A DNA stretch of 10,653 nucleotides from Candidatus Zixiibacteriota bacterium (lineage in GTDB: Bacteria; Zixibacteria; MSB-5A5; GN15; FEB-12): NCBI GenBank assembly GCA_029932795.1, contig JAOZPL010000039.1:1-10653 (forward strand), written 5' to 3'. How positions within the stretch are numbered: position 1 is the first letter of the stretch; each line of letters starts with the position of its first letter. Of this stretch, positions 5,913 through 10,653 are shown one piece after another. The position numbers and the translations under genes were made by a program. The notes beneath the pieces are model-generated. The model did not search any database and was not told the origin of the DNA. It saw only the letters and a list, made by a program, of their open reading frames with translations.

Positions 5913-7331
5913 TTACGGGAATATGCCAAGTTGAGCATATGATACTGCAACCTTGTTGATAGCGTTCATAAAAGCAGCCGTGCGAAGGTCCCGGCAGCCT
6001 TTCGTCACAAGCATAGATTCACGGATGGCATCATAGGAGTTATACATCGTCTCCTCGAGACCGGAGTCGACCAGATCGGGTTCATCGGCCCCGTGCATGG
6101 CGGCTAGGCGCTCATCAGACGACAGCGATCGACCAGTCGTTTTCTCAATGGCATCAAGCAGTTTTCTGTGTGAACTCTCCTCAAATCGCTTGCTCATGCG
6201 GCCAAACCTGACGTGAGAAAGGTTCTTGAGCCATTCGAAATACGATACCGTGACACCGCCGGCATTGATGTAAATGTCCGGGACCACCATGATCCCCTTT
6301 TGGCTGAGAATGTCCTCCGCTTCGGCTGTGGTGGGACCGTTGGCCGCCTCGCCTATGATCTTTGCCTTTATCCTGACAGCATTCTCGGCAGTGATCTGAG
6401 CCTCAAGCGCTGCCGGGACAAGAACATCGCACTCATATTCCAGGGCATCGGAGTTCTTCGCAAAGTTCTTGGAGCCCGGGAAATTGAGGATTGATCCGGC
6501 TTCCCGGCGATGTCTTTGAACCGCATCAACGTCGAGTCCTTTCGGATTGTATATAGCGCCATCGTACTCTGCAACAGCCACAATTAACGCGCCGGATTCC
6601 TGCAAAAATTTGGCCGCATGATAACCCACATTACCCAGGCCCTGAATGACGATTCTTTTTCCTTCCACACCAGGCGTCAGGCCAAGTTTCTTCATATCCT
6701 CAGCGTAGGACATGGCCCGTACCAGCCCGAAATACACGCCCCTGCCGGTAGCTTCTGTTCGGCCGTGAATCCCCCCCTGCGCGATGGGCTTGCCGGTAAC
6801 ACAAGCAGCAGCATCGAGCTGGGCCGGGTTCAGCGTCACGTAGGTGTCCAGCATCCAGGCCATCTCCCGGCTGCTGGTCCCATAATCAGGAGCGGGGACA
6901 TCAACACCGGGGCCAATGAATTCCTTCTTGGCTAACTCGGTAGTGTATCTTCGGGTGATTCTCTCCAACTGGGTGCTCGTGTATCTACGGGGTTCGATTT
7001 TCACCCCTCCCTTGGCACCGCCAAACGGAACATCGACTACAGCACATTTATAGGTCATCAGAGCAGCCAGCGCTTTCACCTCGTCCTCGGTCACGAGTTC
7101 GCTGTACCGGATACCCCCCTTGACTGGAAGCTTATGGTGGCTGTGTTCCACGCGAAACCCCTGAATCATCTCAATCGAACCATCATCGTTTCTGAGCGGG
7201 AACTTGAACCAGTAGCAACTGTCACAGTATTTTATCTGGTCAAGTAGTCCCTTCGGGTGATCCGTCAGCTCCGCAGCTTTGTCAAAAAAGCTTGTCACCG
7301 ATTGAAAGAACGAAAGGTTATTCTGTTTCAT
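5913..7331 (-). CDS. gdhA: Glutamate dehydrogenase (Glu/Leu/Phe/Val dehydrogenase family)
   Basis: 472 residues. It interconverts glutamate and 2-oxoglutarate plus ammonium with NAD(P). Catalytic features align with bovine GDH by eye: Lys71 in KGGIRYS, Lys95 in MTYKCAVVDVPFGG, catalytic Lys107 in GGAKGGV, and Asp149 in DVPAPDYGTSSREMAW. HGRTEATGRGV precedes the nucleotide fold, with IQGLGNVGYHAAKFL as the dinucleotide loop and VAVAEYDG after it; the Glu here suggests NAD(H) preference (inference). The C-terminal NAGGVTVSYFEWLKNLSHVRFGR and LRTAAFMNAINKV are close to animal-type GDH. The insert between these two blocks is short, where animal enzymes carry the longer regulatory antenna. The ATG at 7329-7331 has a strong ribosome site, AGGAG, at 7336-7340. 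A weak promoter (TTGATG 7401-7406, CATAAG 7379-7384, 16-bp spacer, minus strand) lies about 50-75 bp upstream. A deaminating leucine or valine dehydrogenase is less likely given length and motifs. Confidence 0.93.
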   Translation of the reverse strand: MKQNNLSFFQSVTSFFDKAAELTDHPKGLLDQIKYCDSCYWFKFPLRNDDGSIEMIQGFRVEHSHHKLPVKGGIRYSELVTEDEVKALAALMTYKCAVVDVPFGGAKGGVKIEPRRYTSTQLERITRRYTTELAKKEFIGPGVDVPAPDYGTSSREMAWMLDTYVTLNPAQLDAAACVTGKPIAQGGIHGRTEATGRGVYFGLVRAMSYAEDMKKLGLTPGVEGKRIVIQGLGNVGYHAAKFLQESGALIVAVAEYDGAIYNPKGLDVDAVQRHRREAGSILNFPGSKNFAKNSDALEYECDVLVPAALEAQITAENAVRIKAKIIGEAANGPTTAEAEDILSQKGIMVVPDIYINAGGVTVSYFEWLKNLSHVRFGRMSKRFEESSHRKLLDAIEKTTGRSLSSDERLAAMHGADEPDLVDSGLEETMYNSYDAIRESMLVTKGCRDLRTAAFMNAINKVAVSYAQLGIFP

Positions 7332-7669
7332 GTGCTCCTCACTTTCATTCAGAAAAATAGTCCTAAACCTCGTAACAGCTTATGTGATCCACGCTGGCTG
7401 CATCAATTGACACATGCCGACCAGCTATCGCATAACCCATCACTAATCTATCGAGCCCGCAAAAGCAAGCACCAATCAAACAAATCACCAAGAGCGGGCT
7501 CGCGTTAACAGGACAATCCCGATGCAGGGAGCCGGCAGGACACTTTCCGGGAAATGACTGTAATTCACACAGAGGCTTTCCTTTCTGTTCCGTATTGATT
7601 ACATTGGCGCTCAAACACAGTTATCTGTGATGAAAGTATTAACAGTCTTAATTACAGAAGGACCCACTT
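7332..7669. other. Divergent intergenic region, no gene seen
   Basis: 338 bp between the starts of glutamate dehydrogenase (minus) and the exported peptidase (plus). It must hold both promoters. It contains a perfect 9-bp inverted repeat with a 33-nt loop (7452-7502) and a small dyad, CACAG-TTAT-CTGTG, at 7616-7629, 41 bp before the peptidase start. That dyad could be an operator or a leader hairpin. The peptidase ribosome site, AGAAGGA, is at 7656-7662. A weak GDH promoter candidate is described with that gene. No convincing sigma70 promoter was found for the plus-strand gene. The short open frames that cross this stretch lack ribosome sites or family features. Confidence 0.6.
7452..7502. 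repeat. 9-bp GC-rich inverted repeat with a 33-nt loop
   Basis: The arms CGAGCCCGC (7452-7460) and GCGGGCTCG (7494-7502) pair perfectly. The 33-nt loop is strikingly T-poor and A/C-rich on the plus strand (T/G-rich on the minus strand), so it has little scope for internal structure. It lies about 120 bp upstream of the GDH start and about 170 bp upstream of the peptidase start. It could be a regulatory RNA leader element or a DNA-level operator pair. No T-run follows it on either strand, so it is not a standard terminator. Confidence 0.45.
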
Positions 7670-9061
7670 ATGAAAACAGTAACCCTGATCACAGTTCTCA
7701 TCGTGTCGGCTGCCATCGCTATGGCAGACCCATCTGGTAGGCTTGATGATGCCCTGATCGGTCAGTTCCAGAGCGATTTTCAAACCAAAGGTGATCATGC
7801 GGTGACTGTCAACGCCGTAACCAACAATAAAATCAACAGCCTGGCGCTTAACCGCAAGAAGCTGATAGGACATAATAAACTGTTTAATTTCAGGTTAAAA
7901 TCCAGCGGTATTACGAATCAGCGAAGCTCCGGTCGGTGCTGGATGTTCGCCGCTCTGAATGTGGTCTCTCCCCATGTTATGAGACAGCTTGGGGTATCCA
8001 GGTTTGAACTATCGGAGCCGTATCTCGCCTTCTGGGACAAAATGGAAAAGGCGAACCTGTTTCTGGAAAGCATAATTGAGATGCGGGACGTTCCCCTTGA
8101 CGACAGAAAACTGACGATTCTCCTCCGCTCTCCGTTCGGAGACGGCGGTCTCTGGCACTTCGCCATCGACCTGATGGATAAATACGGTGTCGTACCGCTT
8201 TCTGCCATGCCTGAGACCAAGCAGTCAACATCAACCGGCACGGTGAATCGACTGGCAAACTGCAAACTGAGAGCATTCGCCTCGGAACTCAGAGAGATGC
8301 ACCAATCCGGGAAATCAGTAGGAGAGTTACGTAAGAGAAAAGAGGCGATGCTGAGTGATATCTATAAGATTCTGATTTACTGTTACGGACAACCACCTGA
8401 CGAGTTCGTTTTCCGGTATGAGACCAAAGACTCCACTATCTCCGGCTCAGAAACCTATACCCCAACCTCCTTCTACCAGAAATATGTGGCTGATTATGTC
8501 CCCGACTACATCACTCTGGTGGACAATCCCAATCTTGACTATAACCTTCCGTACACGATGGAAGACTACCGCAACATGTACGAGAAACCTGATCTTGTCA
8601 TGCTCAATCTGCCTATCGAAAAGCTAAAGGAATACTGTCTTAAATCCCTGCTGGATAGCCAGGCGGTTTATTTCTCCTGTGATATAGGCAAGGAGAACTT
8701 CCGAGACTCAGGCATCTTGGCTACGGGCATCTATGAGTACAATCGCATCTTCGACATGGATTTCAAAATGACCAAGGCGGAGCGGATTGCCTACAGAGAG
8801 AGTTCTCCCAACCACGCCATGGCATTTCTTGGTGTGGATACCAGCGATACCGGACAACCTCTGAAGTGGCTGGTGGAAAACAGTTGGGGCACTGACCGCG
8901 GTGATAAAGGATACTGGTATATGTACGACGAATGGTTCAGTGAGTATGTCTACCGCGTTGTTGTGGACAAGAAGTATGTCTCCGACGAAGACCTGAAGAA
9001 CTTTGAGAAGAAACCAGTGACTCTGCCAATGTGGGATCCGCTCTGGGAAACGCTGAAGTAA
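7670..9061 (+). CDS. Exported bleomycin hydrolase / aminopeptidase C-type cysteine peptidase (family C1B)
   Basis: 463 residues. The papain-like catalytic set is complete: oxyanion Gln84 and nucleophile Cys90 in TNQRSSGRCWMFAALN, His382 in SPNHAMAFLG, and Asn404 in WLVENSWGTDRGDKGYW. ELSEPYLAFWDKMEKAN, FGDGGLWHFAIDLMDKYGVVP and the closing LPMWDP mark the bleomycin hydrolase/PepC branch, whose hexamers act as aminopeptidases in the cytoplasm. Unusually, the chain begins with a signal peptide: MKTVT, then a hydrophobic stretch (LITVLIVSAAIAM) and an AMA cleavage site after residue 19. This predicts export to the periplasm or beyond. In the family the C-terminal tail lies in the active-site cleft. 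Here it reads WDPLWETLK rather than the common WDPMGALA type, one residue longer and ending in Lys. The ATG at 7670 has ribosome site AGAAGGA at 7656-7662. The FAD oxidoreductase gene follows after 32 bp and is probably co-transcribed. Confidence 0.92.
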   Translation: MKTVTLITVLIVSAAIAMADPSGRLDDALIGQFQSDFQTKGDHAVTVNAVTNNKINSLALNRKKLIGHNKLFNFRLKSSGITNQRSSGRCWMFAALNVVSPHVMRQLGVSRFELSEPYLAFWDKMEKANLFLESIIEMRDVPLDDRKLTILLRSPFGDGGLWHFAIDLMDKYGVVPLSAMPETKQSTSTGTVNRLANCKLRAFASELREMHQSGKSVGELRKRKEAMLSDIYKILIYCYGQPPDEFVFRYETKDSTISGSETYTPTSFYQKYVADYVPDYITLVDNPNLDYNLPYTMEDYRNMYEKPDLVMLNLPIEKLKEYCLKSLLDSQAVYFSCDIGKENFRDSGILATGIYEYNRIFDMDFKMTKAERIAYRESSPNHAMAFLGVDTSDTGQPLKWLVENSWGTDRGDKGYWYMYDEWFSEYVYRVVVDKKYVSDEDLKNFEKKPVTLPMWDPLWETLK

Positions 9062-9093
9062 GCGCATACGACTCTTGAAAGTGTCTTAGAGTT

Positions 9094-10455
9094 ATGGACA
9101 TCGTAGAATCGTTACGTCAGATACTTCCGGTAGAGCAGATCTCCACACAGCCTGACGAGTTGGAGGTTGTCTCACAGGACGAATCTACCCTGCCGGGCGT
9201 CACGCCCCTCGCCGTGGTCTGGGCTCTCAACGCCGACGAGATCTCCAAGATCGTCAAATTGTGCTATGAGAACGCTACACCGATTACCACCCGTGGTGCG
9301 GGCAGCGCGTTGGAAGGCTCCACTATCCCGTTAGAGAATGGAATCGTGCTCGACCTCAGCCGTATGAACCGGATTACCAACTTCTGGCCGGAGGACCTTC
9401 AGGTTAAAGTTGAGCCGGGTATCATCTACGACAACCTCAATGACCAGTTAAAACGGGACGGTCTTTTCTTCCCGCCTTCCCCCGGCGGCTCAGGCGATGT
9501 GGCAACAGTCGGCGGTATGGTCTCCACCAACGCCAGTGGCATTTACTCTGTGAAATATGGTGGCACCAGGGAATACGTTCTGGCTTTGGAAGTCGTCACC
9601 GGCACCGGCGAAATCATCAGACTCGGCAACCGGGCGATCAAACGCTCCAGCGGCTACAGCCTGGTGGAGTTGATAGCCGGTTCCGAGGGCACCCTGGCTG
9701 TCATTTCCTCTATCACGATAAAGCTGGCTGGTCTCCCGGAGGATCGTCTGCAAACGGCCTACAAGTTCAAGAATGAAACCGATGCTGCCCGGGCTGTCTC
9801 GGAGATGCGTCGTTATGGACTTGATCTTGCGGCTATCGAGTTTCTTGACAGACGATTGATGGCGGCGCTGAATCAACTTAAGAACTATGGCCTTGAAGAA
9901 GTCCCTGCCCTGTTCCTTGAGTTTCACGGCCCCAGGCCGGTGCTGGAGTCAAACAGCGAATTGGTTGAGTCGATATGCTTCGAGCTTGGTGCAGAGAAAC
10001 TTGAACTGGCCGATGGCCAGCGTCCCTGGGAAGTGCGCCACGATGCGACCGACGCCGTCAAACATTACAAACCGGGCTATTCCATAATCCGTAACGATGT
10101 TGCTTTCCCCATATCCAGACTGCCGGAGATGGTGGCATATTGCCATGAACTCAGCGATCAGCACGATATTACCATGTTCACATTCGGGCATGTCGGTCTT
10201 GGCCTGTTGCATGCTCTGATGCTGGCCCGGCAGGATAACAAAACAGAATGGAATGCCGCTCACGATATCAGCAACAGGATTATCGAGAAGACAATTGAAC
10301 TCGGCGGCACTATCTCCGGAGAGCACGGTATAGGGCTGGGCCACAAGGACCTGTTTGCGAAAGAGCACGGTGCTGCTGTCGAACTCATGCGCAAGATCAA
10401 GCGCCAGTTCGACCCTAAGAATATCCTGAACCCGGGGAAGATATTTGATGTGTGA
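9094..10455 (+). CDS. GlcD/D-lactate dehydrogenase-type FAD-linked 2-hydroxyacid oxidoreductase
   Basis: 453 residues, of typical length, with an N-terminal PCMH/FAD_binding_4 domain and a C-terminal FAD-oxidase_C domain. Such enzymes oxidise a D-2-hydroxyacid (D-lactate, glycolate, D-2-hydroxyglutarate) and pass electrons to a cytochrome, quinone or electron-transfer flavoprotein. FAD-site signatures: TRGAGSALEGSTIP, LDLSRMNRI, FFPPSPGGSGDVATVGGMVSTNASGIYSVKYGGTREYVLALE and GSEGTLAVI. The C-terminal domain keeps His366 and His373 (GHVGLGLLH) and Glu410 in GEHGIG, the probable metal ligands. The usual GDGN between the histidines is GLGL, so the conserved Asp and Asn are lost. The LEG form of the first motif is closest to LDHD-type D-lactate dehydrogenases. 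No signal peptide or cysteine-rich iron-sulfur domain is present, and no glcE/glcF partner is visible downstream. The ATG at 9094 has no good ribosome site, so coupling to the upstream peptidase gene is likely. Substrate unknown. Confidence 0.88.
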   Translation: MDIVESLRQILPVEQISTQPDELEVVSQDESTLPGVTPLAVVWALNADEISKIVKLCYENATPITTRGAGSALEGSTIPLENGIVLDLSRMNRITNFWPEDLQVKVEPGIIYDNLNDQLKRDGLFFPPSPGGSGDVATVGGMVSTNASGIYSVKYGGTREYVLALEVVTGTGEIIRLGNRAIKRSSGYSLVELIAGSEGTLAVISSITIKLAGLPEDRLQTAYKFKNETDAARAVSEMRRYGLDLAAIEFLDRRLMAALNQLKNYGLEEVPALFLEFHGPRPVLESNSELVESICFELGAEKLELADGQRPWEVRHDATDAVKHYKPGYSIIRNDVAFPISRLPEMVAYCHELSDQHDITMFTFGHVGLGLLHALMLARQDNKTEWNAAHDISNRIIEKTIELGGTISGEHGIGLGHKDLFAKEHGAAVELMRKIKRQFDPKNILNPGKIFDV

Positions 10456-10504
10456 TAGATCCGTCAGGAAGCGCAGGTTCTCTTAGACAGGGTGTGGTAT
10501 AACT

Positions 10505-10523
10505 TTTCCTAACCTGTAGGAAA
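10505..10523. terminator. Hairpin between convergent FAD oxidoreductase and tRNA-Leu genes
   Basis: A perfect 7-bp stem, TTTCCTA (10505-10511) and TAGGAAA (10517-10523), has a 5-nt loop. It lies 49 bp after the oxidoreductase stop and 3 bp beyond the 3' end of the tRNA. Neither strand shows a T-run directly after the stem, so an efficient intrinsic terminator is not proven. Placement between convergent units makes a weak bidirectional stop or an mRNA 3'-end hairpin plausible. Confidence 0.3.
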
Positions 10524-10526
10524 GAG

Positions 10527-10614
10527 TGCCGGAGGCCGGACTCGAACCGGCACGCTCCTTTTAGGAAGCAAGGGATTTTAAGTCCCTGGTGTCTACCAAT
10601 TCCACCACTCCGGC
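10527..10614 (-). tRNA. tRNA-Leu, anticodon UAA
   Basis: An 88-nt class II tRNA folds on the minus strand. The acceptor stem is GCCGGAG/CTCCGGC with discriminator A. The D arm is GTGGAATTGGTAGACAC. The anticodon stem is AGGGA/TCCCT with loop CTTAAAA, which reads UAA in positions 34-36. A long variable arm (GCTTCC...GGAGC) is present, as leucine tRNAs require, and the T arm is GCCGG-TTCGAGT-CCGGC. The 3' CCA is not encoded: after the discriminator the minus strand reads CTCTTT, so CCA must be added by the nucleotidyltransferase. It decodes UUA and, by wobble, UUG. Confidence 0.97.
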
Positions 10615-10633
10615 GCCACTTGTGGCTCTTATA
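10615..10633 (-). promoter_or_regulatory. Probable -10 element and small palindrome before tRNA-Leu
   Basis: On the minus strand TATAAG (10628-10633) is a good -10 box about 13 bp before the mature tRNA 5' end. A 17-bp spacer would put the -35 box at 10651-10656, mostly outside the window, so it cannot be checked. Between the -10 box and the tRNA lies a 12-bp inverted repeat, GCCAC-TT-GTGGC (10615-10626), directly abutting the mature 5' end. It may form a hairpin in the pre-tRNA leader. Confidence 0.4.
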
Positions 10634-10653
10634 CCCTTACAAGCTACCGCAGG

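Noticed and set aside
7363..7614. 83-codon minus-strand open frame in the GDH/peptidase divergent region, with a hydrophobic stretch
   Set aside because: It would start with TTG, has no ribosome site, crosses the GC-rich inverted repeat and the likely GDH promoter, and matches no family I know.
10527..10614. tRNA-Leu examined as an integration site for a mobile element
   Set aside because: No integrase gene or repeat of the tRNA 3' end was noticed within the window, so there is no support for an attachment site.

Overview
This 10.65 kb stretch looks like ordinary chromosome from a free-living, probably Gram-negative bacterium of middling GC content. No phage, transposon or CRISPR sequence is visible. 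The taxon cannot be fixed from sequence alone. Hints are a histidyl-tRNA synthetase with the alphaproteobacterial-style motif 2, a tRNA-Leu gene without an encoded CCA end, and a single-chain (homo)aconitase that resembles fungal LYS4 more than bacterial AcnA/AcnB. An uncultured deep-branching lineage (for example a Zixibacteria/FCB-like group) would fit, but that is a guess.

Left part (1-4621, all minus strand, read right to left): a degenerate HD-domain protein, a LYS4-type (homo)aconitase and an MmgE/PrpD-family protein lie head to tail behind a good sigma70-like promoter. The start of hisS follows after a 95-bp gap that contains a strong dyad. The aconitase/PrpD pair suggests dehydration and rehydration of a tricarboxylic acid (2-methylcitrate, citrate or homocitrate). 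No synthase, lyase or decarboxylating dehydrogenase in the window settles which one.

Middle (4622-7331): a divergent promoter region separates that operon from a plus-strand WlbA/WbpB-type UDP-sugar acid 3-dehydrogenase, which has no other sugar-pathway gene beside it. It converges on a minus-strand glutamate dehydrogenase of the hexameric, animal-like GDH type.

Right part (7332-10653): a 338-bp divergent region holds a long-loop inverted repeat and a small dyad. It leads into a plus-strand pair: a bleomycin-hydrolase/PepC-type cysteine peptidase that carries a signal peptide, and a GlcD/D-lactate-dehydrogenase-type FAD oxidoreductase with an altered metal/substrate motif. The window ends with tRNA-Leu(UAA) on the minus strand. 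GDH, the exported peptidase and the 2-hydroxyacid oxidoreductase could together serve peptide and amino-acid catabolism, but only their proximity supports this.

The best candidates for something undescribed are the HD/LYS4-like aconitase/PrpD operon and the exported bleomycin-hydrolase homologue.
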